Below, piece by piece: positions 25,337-32,657 of a DNA stretch of 64,000 nucleotides. Origin of the DNA: Sphaerisporangium dianthi (GTDB lineage Bacteria; Actinomycetota; Actinomycetes; Streptosporangiales; Streptosporangiaceae). The notes beneath the pieces are model-generated. The model did no database searches. It was not told the DNA's origin and saw nothing but the letters and a program-made list of their open reading frames with translations. The stretch covers positions 62,001-126,000 of the forward strand of contig NZ_JBHSFP010000023.1 in assembly GCF_042654065.1 (NCBI RefSeq), read 5' to 3'. The position numbers were made by a program, and so were the translations under genes. The first letter of the stretch is position 1. Every line of letters begins with the position of its first letter.

Positions 25337-26305
25337 CTACGCGAGCATCCGCTGGAGCTCGGCCGGGCGCGCGTTGGCGCCGGTGCAGACGACGGCGACC
25401 TTCCGGCCGGTGAACTCGCCCCTGACGGCGATGAGCCCGGCCAGCGCGGCGGCACCGGCCAGTTCGGCGAGCGTGTGGGCCTTCGTCAGCAGCAGGCGCT
25501 GGGCGGCGCGGATGTCCTCGTCGTCGACCAGCAGGAAGTCGTCGAGGCCGCGCATCATGCCCTGCGGCAGGGCGAAGGCGGAGCCGGTGGCCAGGCCGTC
25601 CGCGACCGTCTCGATCGGCCGCCTGACCGGCTCCCCTGAGCGCCACGAGTCGTGGGCGGCGGGCGCCTGCGCGGACTGCACGCCGATCACGCGGCAGCGC
25701 GGGGCGACGGCCCTGGCGACCAGGCACGCGGCCGCCGCGCCGGTGCCCGAGCCCACCGGGACGAAGACGGCGTCCAGGTCCGGTTGCCGGGTGAACATCT
25801 CCAGGTAGAGTGTCGCGACGCCGGCGATGAGGTCCGGCTCGTCGGCGGGGCTGACCAGCCGGTCGCCGCGGTCATCGGCGATCGCATTCACGTATTCCGC
25901 GGTCTCGACCAAGGTGGCGCCCTTGATCTCGACCGCGGCGCCGAGCGCTTCGACCATCGCGACCTTGGCCGGGTTCGGGTTCTCCGGCATGACCACCGTG
26001 CAGGGGACGCCGAAGATCCGCGCGGCGTACGCGATCGACTGGGCGTGGTTGCCGGTGGAGTAGGTGAGCACCCCCGCCTTCTCGCGACCGGCCGTGAAGC
26101 CCGCGAGCAGGTTGAGGCCCCCGCGCACCTTGAACGCGCCCGTCGGCTGGGCGTTCTCGTGCTTGACGAAGGTCTCGGCGCCCAGGTGCGCGTCGAGCAC
26201 CGGATAGGACCACATCGGGGTCTGCGGCAGGTACGGGGCGATGAGGCGCGCCGCGCGCAGGACGTCGGTGAACGACGGCGGCGTCGCCGGGAGATCGGTC
26301 GACAT
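25337..26305 (-). CDS. PLP-dependent threonine/serine dehydratase-like enzyme
   Basis: A 322-residue fold-type II PLP enzyme. It has the Schiff-base Lys in PTGAFKVRGG, the phosphate loop GSGTGAAAACL, and LTYSTGNHAQSIAYAARIFGVPCTVVMPENPNPAKV, which is typical of threonine or serine dehydratases and racemases. There is no regulatory ACT domain, so it is a catabolic-type or ectoine/hydroxy-amino-acid-type member. The ATG at 26305 and a GTG at 26311 are both supported by purine-rich sites. It is divergent from a LysR regulator 74 nt away, which probably controls it. Confidence 0.88.
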   Translation of the reverse strand: MSTDLPATPPSFTDVLRAARLIAPYLPQTPMWSYPVLDAHLGAETFVKHENAQPTGAFKVRGGLNLLAGFTAGREKAGVLTYSTGNHAQSIAYAARIFGVPCTVVMPENPNPAKVAMVEALGAAVEIKGATLVETAEYVNAIADDRGDRLVSPADEPDLIAGVATLYLEMFTRQPDLDAVFVPVGSGTGAAAACLVARAVAPRCRVIGVQSAQAPAAHDSWRSGEPVRRPIETVADGLATGSAFALPQGMMRGLDDFLLVDDEDIRAAQRLLLTKAHTLAELAGAAALAGLIAVRGEFTGRKVAVVCTGANARPAELQRMLA

Positions 26306-26334
26306 GGTCACAGCCTTGCCCTCCCGCTTTCATA

Positions 26335-26355
26335 GGTCCAATGCCAATATGATCC
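26335..26355. promoter_or_regulatory. possible LysR box
   Basis: The short divergent spacer holds an imperfect dyad, GGTCCAAT-GCCA-ATATGATCC. Its place between the LysR gene and its probable target fits a LysR binding site. The symmetry is weak. Confidence 0.3.
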
Positions 26356-26379
26356 GCCTTCCATAGATAGGGTTGATGG

Positions 26380-27450
26380 ATGCTGGATGTACTGCGCTTA
26401 CGTGTCCTGGACGCCGTCGCCCGGCACGGCTCGGTGACCGCCGCCGCCCGCGAACTGCACTACTCCCAGCCCTCCGTCAGCCATCACCTGGCCCGGCTGG
26501 AGGCCGAGACGGGGGCGCGGCTGGTCCAGCGGGCGGGCCGGGGCATCAGGCTGACCGAGGCGGGCAGAGTTCTCGCCGACCGCGCCGCCGAGATCATCGG
26601 ACGGCTCGACTCCGCCTCGGCGGAGCTGGCCGCGCACGTCGGCCTGCGCGCGGGACGGGTGCGCCTGGCCGCGTTCCCCTCGGCGCTCGGCACATTCGTC
26701 CCCGCCGCGGCCGTGCGGCTGTCCCGTGAGCATCCCGGGCTCGACCTGCGCCTCATCGAGGCCGAGCCGCCGCAGGCGCTCGCCATGCTCCGCGCGGGGC
26801 AGGTCGACGTCGCCGTCACCTTCCGCTACGCCACCGCCGCGCCGCCCCCCGCCCACGCGGGCACTCCGGGCCACATGGACACTCCGGGCCACATGGACAC
26901 TCCGGGCCACATGGACACGGCGGTCGGCATGGACACGGCGAGCCGCGTGGGCATCGCGGGCCGCGCGGGCACGCCGGGCCGGCGTGCGGGGGAACCGGCC
27001 GAGTATGACGGCGTCCGGCCGCCGGCGCTGGAGGAGGACGGCGTCCGGCTGTCGCCGTTGTTCGACGATCCCGGCTTCCTGGTCACACCGGCCGCGGCGC
27101 CCGCGGCCGGCTCCCCGGCGGCGCACGCCGGGACGAAGTGGATCAGCGGATGCGACCGGTGCCGCGGCCACCTGCTCGACCTGTGCGCCGCGGCCGGCTT
27201 CGAGCCCGCCATCGCCTTCACCACCGACGACTACGTGGCCGTGCAGGCGATGGTCGCGGCCGGCCTGGGAGTGACCGTCCTCCCCGGCCTCGCGCTCTCG
27301 GCCCACCGCCACCCGGACGTGCGCACGAGCCCGATCCCCGGCTCGACCAGGCACGTCTACGCCGCGACCTACGGCGAGCCGCCCGAGCCGCCGGCGACGA
27401 CGGCCCTCCTGACGGCCCTCGCCGACGCGGCCCCGTCCCCGGCGCTCTGA
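26380..27450 (+). CDS. LysR-family regulator with internal repeat insertion
   Basis: A 356-residue LysR regulator. The helix-turn-helix is at residues 1-60 (LRVLDAVARHGSVTAAARELHYSQPSVSHHLARLEAETG), followed by the linker helix and the effector-binding domain (VRLAAFPSALGTFVPAAAVRLSREHPGLDLRL...). Odd: after VDVAVTFRYATAA the domain is interrupted by about 65 residues, with three exact TPGHMD units and five decayed ones, then an acidic stretch, before the fold resumes at LSPLFDDPGFLVTPAA. Normal LysR proteins are about 300 residues, so the insertion explains the extra length. It probably regulates the divergent dehydratase. Confidence 0.9.
   Translation: MLDVLRLRVLDAVARHGSVTAAARELHYSQPSVSHHLARLEAETGARLVQRAGRGIRLTEAGRVLADRAAEIIGRLDSASAELAAHVGLRAGRVRLAAFPSALGTFVPAAAVRLSREHPGLDLRLIEAEPPQALAMLRAGQVDVAVTFRYATAAPPPAHAGTPGHMDTPGHMDTPGHMDTAVGMDTASRVGIAGRAGTPGRRAGEPAEYDGVRPPALEEDGVRLSPLFDDPGFLVTPAAAPAAGSPAAHAGTKWISGCDRCRGHLLDLCAAAGFEPAIAFTTDDYVAVQAMVAAGLGVTVLPGLALSAHRHPDVRTSPIPGSTRHVYAATYGEPPEPPATTALLTALADAAPSPAL
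26845..26988 (+). repeat. 18-bp tandem repeat inside the LysR gene
   Basis: Eight in-frame units of 18 bp. The units at 26863, 26881 and 26899 are identical (ACTCCGGGCCACATGGAC), and those on either side are progressively diverged. Each codes for six residues (consensus TPGHMD). The array keeps the reading frame and sits in a loop of the effector-binding domain. Confidence 0.9.
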
Positions 27451-27518
27451 CCGCCGCCCGCGACCGGACCGCCGCCCGCCTCCAGCACCCTGACCCGTGC
27501 CTCTCGGCACGCGGCCGG

Positions 27519-27602
27519 CGGTCCCGAGCCGGCGGTCCCGAGCCGGCGGTCCCGAGCCGGCGGTCCCGAGCCGGCGGTCCCGAGCCGGCGGTCCCGGGCC
27601 GG
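27519..27602. repeat. six tandem copies of a 14-bp unit
   Basis: CGGTCCCGAGCCGG is repeated six times head to tail: five exact copies from 27519 to 27588 and a sixth with one change at 27589-27602. The array ends 63 nt before the LysE-type exporter gene. A unit of 14 bp would place successive sites on rotating faces of the helix. Confidence 0.95.
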
Positions 27603-27665
27603 TGGTCGCCTGGTGCGCCCAAAATCGGTGGACCCCGGCGCCCGATGATTCCTAGCATCGGCGAC

Positions 27666-28307
27666 ATGCCACCCCCGACCACGCTCGCCGTCTTCACCGC
27701 CGCGACGCTCGCCCTGCTGCTGGTCCCCGGACCGGCCGTCGTCTACATCGTCACGCGGAGCGTGGCGCAGGGAAGGGCGGCCGGGCTGGTGTCGGTCGCG
27801 GGCATCCACGCGGGCTCGGTGGTCCACGTGGTGGCCGCCGCGCTCGGCGTGAGCGCGCTGCTCGCCGCCTCGGCCGCCGCGTTCACCGCGGTGAAGTACG
27901 CCGGCGCCGCGTACCTGGTCTATCTCGGCCTGCGCAAGCTCCTCACCCGCGCGGGAGGGGCCCTGGCCGGCGAGATCGAGCCGGTCTCGCGTTCGCGCCT
28001 GTTCGGCGAGGGCTTCGTGGTGAACGTGCTGAACCCCAAGACGGCGCTGTTCTTCCTGGCCTTCCTGCCCCAGTTCGCCGACCCCGCCCGCGGCCCGGTG
28101 GCGCCGCAGATCGTCCTGCTCGGGCTGATCTGGATCGCCTTGGGCATGGTCAGCGACGGCGGCTACGCGCTGCTGTCGGCCGCTCTGGCCGGCCGGCTGC
28201 GCCGTTCCCCCGCCGCCGCCCGCCGCCTGGACGTCGCGGGCGGCCTGGTCTACCTCGGCCTCGGCGCCCTGGCGGCCTTCGCGAGCGACGGCCCCCGCAG
28301 GGCCTGA
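27666..28307 (+). CDS. LysE-family amino acid exporter
   Basis: A 213-residue inner membrane exporter of the LysE/RhtB family with about six helices. It shows ATLALLLVPGPAVVYIVTRSVAQGRAAGLVSVAGIHAG (the family signature GPxxxYVxxxSxxQGxxAGLxxxxGxxxG) and FVVNVLNPKTALFFLAFLPQF. It probably exports an amino acid or a homoserine-like compound by proton antiport. The ATG at 27666 follows the 14-bp repeat array. Confidence 0.93.
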   Translation: MPPPTTLAVFTAATLALLLVPGPAVVYIVTRSVAQGRAAGLVSVAGIHAGSVVHVVAAALGVSALLAASAAAFTAVKYAGAAYLVYLGLRKLLTRAGGALAGEIEPVSRSRLFGEGFVVNVLNPKTALFFLAFLPQFADPARGPVAPQIVLLGLIWIALGMVSDGGYALLSAALAGRLRRSPAAARRLDVAGGLVYLGLGALAAFASDGPRRA

Positions 28308-28343
28308 GCCCGGCCGGCGCCTCGGCGGCGCCGGCCGCGTTCC

Positions 28344-30008
28344 TCACTGCGTCTGCTCGGCGGCCTCCTCCGCGGAGATGCGGCCGCGGGCGCCCGCCGG
28401 CGTGCGCAGCAGGGCGGGCGCCGGGTCCGGCGGGCGGCGCCAGTGCCAGTCAGAGACGGCCTGGTAGGCGGCGACGACGGACAGCAGCCGGTCCTCCGCG
28501 TACGGCGAGCCGCCGAGAATGGTGCCGATGGGCCGGCCCGTCGCGGTGAACCCGATCGGGAAGCCGATCTCCGGCAGGCCGATGCCGTCGAACGGCGTGG
28601 GCGACGTCTGCACCACCACGTCACAGTGCTCGAACACCTGGTCCAGCACGCGCTCCAGCAGCAGCAGCTTGGCCCGCTGCCCGGTGACGAACTCGTTCGC
28701 CCCCATCAGCGCGCCCTGCAGCCAGCTCGTCAGCGAGACCCCGAAGCCGCGCAGGTCGGTCCGCAGGTACGGCATGAACGGCTCGCTGCGCTCGGGCAGG
28801 CGGACGTTGTTGAAGTCGCCGCCGGTCAGCAGGTCCCAGTCGGCCGGGAACGGCACCTCGACGAGCGTGACCCCGCGGATCGCCGCCATGGCGTCAAGGA
28901 AGCCCTTGCGCGCCGCGGCCGTCTCGGACGTGCCGTCGGCGTATCCGGGGAGCACCCCTATGCGGGTGTTCCACCGCATCCTTACCCGGTTGCCGCTGTA
29001 CACCGGGGTGGCCGCGTCGATGAGGTCGGGCACTTTCGGCAGGCCCTGTGTGCGCGGGTCGTTCGGGTCCTCGCCCGCCATCGCCGTCAGCATGATCGCG
29101 GCGTCCTTGGCGTCACGCGCGAGCGGGCCGGGATGGTCGCGCGAGTAGCTGAGCGGGATGATGCCGTAGAGGGAGACCCGGCCCATGGTCGGCTTGAGGC
29201 CGGTGAGGTTCTGCGCGTTCGACGGCGCGGTGATGGAACCGCCCGTCTGGGTGCCCGTGCCGGACGTCGCCAGCCGCCCCGCCACCGAGGTCGCGGTGCC
29301 GGTCGAGGAGCCGCCGGGGTCGACGCCCGGGTCGGACGGCGTCCAGGCGTTCACCGTGGTGATCTCACCGGCCGGGGTCGTGGCGCGCGTGGTGGCCAGC
29401 GGACCCATCTGGGTCTTGCCCAGGACGATCGCACCGGCGTCCTTGAGCCCCGCGACGGCGGTGGCGTCGAACGGCGCCACGAATTCCTTGAACAGGTAGG
29501 AGCTCGCCGTGGTGAGCACGCCCTTGGTGTAGTAGTTGTCCTTGATCGCGAGCGGTATGCCGTGCAGCGGGCCGCGGTGTCTCTGCCGGGCGACGCCCTT
29601 GGCGGCCTCACGGGCGGCGTCGGCGAGCACGGTGTTGAAGGCGAGGTAGGTGGCCTCGAAGGCGTCGATGCGCGCCAGGTACGCCTCGACCAGCTCCAGC
29701 GAGCTGATCTTGCGGTTGCGGATCATCCACGCCGCCTCGGCCAAGGTCAGCTCGGTCGGGTCCGCCATGGCCCGCGGGCGGGGCTTCACATAGGCGCCGG
29801 CCACGTCCAGAGAGGGCCGGCCGCGTCCGTGGCCGCCGGCCAGCGCCGGGACGGCCGGCAGGCTCGCCACCACGCCCGCGGCTACCGTGCCCACGGCCGC
29901 GGTCCTGACCAGGAAGGCCCGCCTGTCCACCAGCCGGTCCAGAGGCTGGTCGCCGCTCTCGTCGACCAGCGCCGGCCGGGCGGCGGCCGTGTGCTTGATC
30001 TCGCTCAT
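28344..30008 (-). CDS. Tat-exported amidase
   Basis: A 554-residue amidase-signature enzyme. A twin-arginine signal is visible (about residues 28-62: DRRAFLVRTAAVGTVAAGVVASLPAVPALA). The catalytic Ser-cisSer-Lys triad is in place: IPLAIKDNY (Lys), GGSSTGTATS (cis-Ser) and GTGTQTGGSI (nucleophile Ser region). It should hydrolyse an amide outside the membrane; the substrate is unknown. Its ATG overlaps the stop of the small upstream gene (ATGA), so the two are translationally coupled. Confidence 0.9.
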   Translation of the reverse strand: MSEIKHTAAARPALVDESGDQPLDRLVDRRAFLVRTAAVGTVAAGVVASLPAVPALAGGHGRGRPSLDVAGAYVKPRPRAMADPTELTLAEAAWMIRNRKISSLELVEAYLARIDAFEATYLAFNTVLADAAREAAKGVARQRHRGPLHGIPLAIKDNYYTKGVLTTASSYLFKEFVAPFDATAVAGLKDAGAIVLGKTQMGPLATTRATTPAGEITTVNAWTPSDPGVDPGGSSTGTATSVAGRLATSGTGTQTGGSITAPSNAQNLTGLKPTMGRVSLYGIIPLSYSRDHPGPLARDAKDAAIMLTAMAGEDPNDPRTQGLPKVPDLIDAATPVYSGNRVRMRWNTRIGVLPGYADGTSETAAARKGFLDAMAAIRGVTLVEVPFPADWDLLTGGDFNNVRLPERSEPFMPYLRTDLRGFGVSLTSWLQGALMGANEFVTGQRAKLLLLERVLDQVFEHCDVVVQTSPTPFDGIGLPEIGFPIGFTATGRPIGTILGGSPYAEDRLLSVVAAYQAVSDWHWRRPPDPAPALLRTPAGARGRISAEEAAEQTQ

Positions 30009-30313
30009 CGACGCCACTCCACGCTGATCGACGGATAGAGCATCGGCGCGCGCTGCTGCGACAGCGCGGCGGCGGTCGCGGGATCGGCGGGGACCGTCCC
30101 CGGCGGCGGGGGAAGCTGGAAGGCGGCGATCCTGGCGACCGAGCCGCGCATGAACGACCGGAGCGAGGCGAGGACGGAGTCCCGGCCCGGCGAGCCGGTT
30201 CCGGGGTCGGGCGCGGTGCCGGGCGGGAGCTGGGAGAGGTCGATGCCCAGCGAGGCCAGCCGGGCGATGATCATGGTGTCGAGTTCGGCGTCGGTGGGAG
30301 GTACGGGTGTCAC
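30005..30313 (-). CDS. small protein coupled to the amidase
   Basis: A 102-residue soluble protein with no signal peptide. It starts with a helical part (DAELDTMIIARLASLGIDLSQLPPG) and ends with a Pro-rich region and YPSISVEWRR. No family recognised. Its stop overlaps the amidase start, so the pair is made together; it could be a chaperone or subunit for the Tat-exported enzyme. The GTG at 30313 is 5 nt after GGAG; a GTG at 30319 is in frame but too close. Confidence 0.6.
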   Translation of the reverse strand: MTPVPPTDAELDTMIIARLASLGIDLSQLPPGTAPDPGTGSPGRDSVLASLRSFMRGSVARIAAFQLPPPPGTVPADPATAAALSQQRAPMLYPSISVEWRR

Positions 30314-30438
30314 TGGCACTCCAGGGGGGAGGAAGCCTCCCCACCCTCAGATCAGCTCGTATCACCCATATGTCCCAATGATCACTTATTCGTGAACATT
30401 GATCTCCACGAGAAGCCGCCCGCCCACTCCCGCGCTTC

Positions 30439-30460
30439 ACTTCGGAACGTGTTCCGAAGT
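30439..30460. promoter_or_regulatory. 22-bp palindrome, operator of the TA module
   Basis: ACTTCGGAAC-GT-GTTCCGAAGT: two perfect 10-bp arms with a 2-nt centre, ending 10 nt before the antitoxin ATG. Type II antitoxins usually bind such a site and repress their own operon. Confidence 0.8.
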
Positions 30461-30470
30461 AAGGTGCAGC

Positions 30471-30932
30471 ATGGCCATGCCCATTGTCCCGTTCTCTGAT
30501 CTGTCGAAGCACTCCAAACGGGTCGCCGAGACCATCGACCGGTTCCATCGTGTGCACGTCAAGCGCCGCGACGGAGAAGACCTGTTCATCTCCACCGCCC
30601 GGCACGACCGCGAGCGCGAGGAGACGGCGGACGTCGCGGCCCGCATGATCACCGCATTGCTGGCCAGCGACGAGGGCGTCCATGCGGTCCTGCACTCCCT
30701 GCCCGCGGTCTTCCCCTGGGTGCGGCACCTTTCCGTTGACGAGAGGCGTGAGTTCGTCCAGGAGCTCGTGGACGCCACGCGGGACGCGGTCGAGCTGGAC
30801 GTCCACGCCACGTTGCACCGGGTCATCGTCGAATGGCGCGCGACCGCCCGCATCCTGGCCGATCCAGCGCTGACCGCGGAGCTCACCCGTCCATTGCCGG
30901 CTGAGGACCACGGCGAAGTGGCCGCACCATGA
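30471..30932 (+). CDS. Phd/YefM-like antitoxin
   Basis: A 153-residue protein. Its N-terminal part (MPIVPFSDLSKHSKRVAETIDRFHRVHVKRRDGEDLFISTARHD) fits the Phd/YefM fold, in which a short helix pair and sheet bind DNA as a dimer. The rest is helical and longer than usual (Phd is 70-90 residues) and probably wraps the toxin. AAGG 6 nt before the ATG; a 22-bp palindrome lies just upstream. Its stop overlaps the next start (ATGA). Confidence 0.75.
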   Translation: MAMPIVPFSDLSKHSKRVAETIDRFHRVHVKRRDGEDLFISTARHDREREETADVAARMITALLASDEGVHAVLHSLPAVFPWVRHLSVDERREFVQELVDATRDAVELDVHATLHRVIVEWRATARILADPALTAELTRPLPAEDHGEVAAP

Positions 30933-31285
30933 GCCCCAAGCGCGGTGATGCCGTCGCCCCACCGCCGATCGGTGACGAATGGCATATGCGGTTCGCTACC
31001 AGTGAGGCGGCCAAAGGGTGGATCGACCTGTGCGCCGAGGCCGCAGGCAACACTCGGCGGCGCTTCGAGGCTCTGCGCGCGAATCCGTTGTCACAAGAGG
31101 ATCCAGACCGGCAACACCGGCTGCGTGGCCGTCTCGCCACCGGGACGCTAGGCGGTCGTGAATACCCGCAGTGGGAGTACGAGGTCACCGCGGGTGGCCG
31201 GGTGCGTTACCTCGTCGACGAGCCCCGGCGGATCGTCTATCTTCTCTGGGCCTCGCCACGGCATCCCAGGGACACCGACGCCTGA
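30929..31285 (+). CDS. RelE/ParE-like toxin
   Basis: A 118-residue basic protein that follows the antitoxin with an ATGA overlap. The pattern WHMRFATSEAAKGWIDLCAEAAGNTRRRFEALRANPL, then YPQWEYEVTAGGRVRYLVDEPRRIVYLLWAS, matches the RelE/ParE fold: two helices, then a sheet with Arg and Tyr near the end (RYLVD...RRIVYLL). RelE-type toxins cut mRNA on the ribosome, whereas ParE types act on gyrase; which applies is not clear. It probably inhibits growth when free. Confidence 0.75.
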   Translation: MSPKRGDAVAPPPIGDEWHMRFATSEAAKGWIDLCAEAAGNTRRRFEALRANPLSQEDPDRQHRLRGRLATGTLGGREYPQWEYEVTAGGRVRYLVDEPRRIVYLLWASPRHPRDTDA

Positions 31286-31326
31286 GGCCGTGGTCCCGTC
31301 GGGTCTCGGTCACGGTCGCTCGATGG

Positions 31327-31380
31327 CGATCTGTTCGGCCCAGCGTTAGTCGGCCTTACGGCACTCGGGTCTGGACCCTC
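31327..31380 (-). pseudogene. relic of an acyl-CoA synthetase 3' end
   Basis: About 54 nt that match the last codons of the acyl-CoA synthetase gene at 32675-32727 at most positions. On the minus strand it reads RPECRKAD-stop-RWAEQI against RTPAGKADYRWAKQI in the intact gene: the Tyr codon has become TAA and the catalytic Lys is still there. Upstream it is cut off by the SMP-30 gene. This is the leftover of a duplicated or truncated ligase. Confidence 0.75.
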
Positions 31381-31389
31381 GGGCATGTC

Positions 31390-32232
31390 TTACGGCCAGC
31401 CCGCGCCAGGCACCGCGACCTGGGCCGACAGCACGCGGCCGGTGCCAGGGGGGACCATCTCGGGCATGCCGCGCCACTCGGCCGCCGTGATGAACAGCGT
31501 CGAGCGGTCATCCCCGCCGAGCTCGCAGGCGAAGGCGCCCCGGTCGAGCCCGATGGTCTGCACGATCTCTCCTCCCTCTCGCACGCGCACGCAACGCCGG
31601 TTGGGCACGTCCGCGTACCAGACGGCGTCCTCGGCGTCGACGCAGATGCCGTCGGGGGCGCCGTCGCCGAGATCGGCCCACACCCGCCCGTTGGACAGGC
31701 CGCCGTCGGCCTCGATGTCGTACCCCATGAGCTTGTTGCCGTAGGAGTCGGCGACGATCAGCGTCGAGTTGTCCTGCGTCACGGCCATCCCGTTGGGGAA
31801 CGCGATGCCGTCGGCCACCTGGCGCGCCGATCCGTCGGGGGCGACGTGCACGACGCTCCCGAGGGCGAACGCCTCACCGGCGAGCATGTCGAAGCCGACG
31901 CGGTCGACGTAGATGTTGCCGCGACCGTCGATGACGATGTCGTTCCAGCCGCGCGCGAGACCGGTCAGGTCGGCATGGGTCACCAGCGAGCCGTCGGCTT
32001 CCAGGCGCAGCAGCAGCCCTCGCGCGGCGTCGACGATCACCAGCCGCCCGTCGGGTCCGAAGGCCGAGCACAGGGGAAGCGAGTCGACGCGAGCGACGAC
32101 CTCGTGTGCGCCATCGGCCCCGAGGGCGATCACCTCGTGCGCCGTCCAGTCGGAGAAGTACAGGCGGCCGTCGTGCCAGCGCGGCGACTCGACCAGCCCG
32201 AGATCGGTGACCCAGGTCCTCAGTTCGGACAT
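31390..32232 (-). CDS. SMP-30/gluconolactonase-family lactonase
   Basis: A six-bladed beta-propeller enzyme of 280 residues. Family signs are LGLVESPRWHDGRLYFSDW at the N-terminus (the first metal Glu), ARGWNDIVIDGRGNIYVDRVG (Asn and Asp ligands), GIAFPNGMAVTQD and DGAPDGICVDAEDAVWYAD (last Asp). Members hydrolyse sugar lactones and similar substrates with a divalent metal. GGAG 6 nt before the ATG. It is flanked by a ligase relic on one side and the intact ligase on the other, so it may have arrived by rearrangement. Confidence 0.9.
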   Translation of the reverse strand: MSELRTWVTDLGLVESPRWHDGRLYFSDWTAHEVIALGADGAHEVVARVDSLPLCSAFGPDGRLVIVDAARGLLLRLEADGSLVTHADLTGLARGWNDIVIDGRGNIYVDRVGFDMLAGEAFALGSVVHVAPDGSARQVADGIAFPNGMAVTQDNSTLIVADSYGNKLMGYDIEADGGLSNGRVWADLGDGAPDGICVDAEDAVWYADVPNRRCVRVREGGEIVQTIGLDRGAFACELGGDDRSTLFITAAEWRGMPEMVPPGTGRVLSAQVAVPGAGWP

Positions 32233-32657
32233 CGAAGGCTCCCCCAAACGTCGATGAAGGCGAGACTGCCCGCGAAAGGCCGGCGAACGGCCGCGTCGCA
32301 GCAGGTCGCGCGCCGGTCCCTCTTCTGGCTGGTCTCAGTGTTCAGCCGAACGGGAACCCCCGATTCGGCATCGTCCGACCACCATGCACCGTCACACCGA
32401 CAGTTCTCCGAGCCCGATGGCGACGAACCGCCCGGCACCCCTCCTGTCCCCCGGCTCATGCCCGGGCACGCCGAACCGGGACATCGGCCGGTGACGACCT
32501 CCCCGGCCCGCCGGGAGCCGTGCACGGTCTTGCCGTTCTCCGCCGGAGCGCACGCGGGAATCGACGGCCCGTTCATGCTTCGAGCGCGGGGAACTTCGGC
32601 CCATTTTGGGGCGCCCTCGGCGCAACGCGGGGGCCTGGCGCGGGCTTGGCGTGGAAG
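32233..32657. other. spacer without a visible gene
   Basis: 425 nt between the SMP-30 start and the end of the acyl-CoA synthetase gene. It is slightly less GC-rich than its neighbours. Short open frames exist on both strands but none has a ribosome site or a recognisable protein. It should include the SMP-30 promoter. I see no clear repeat or palindrome. Confidence 0.5.

Noticed and set aside
27519..27602. CRISPR array.
   Set aside because: The 14-bp units abut with no spacers between them, so this is a simple tandem repeat.
32220..32576. A 118-codon minus-strand frame between SMP-30 and the ligase.
   Set aside because: No start signal, odd composition and it overlaps the start of the SMP-30 gene; treated as spacer.
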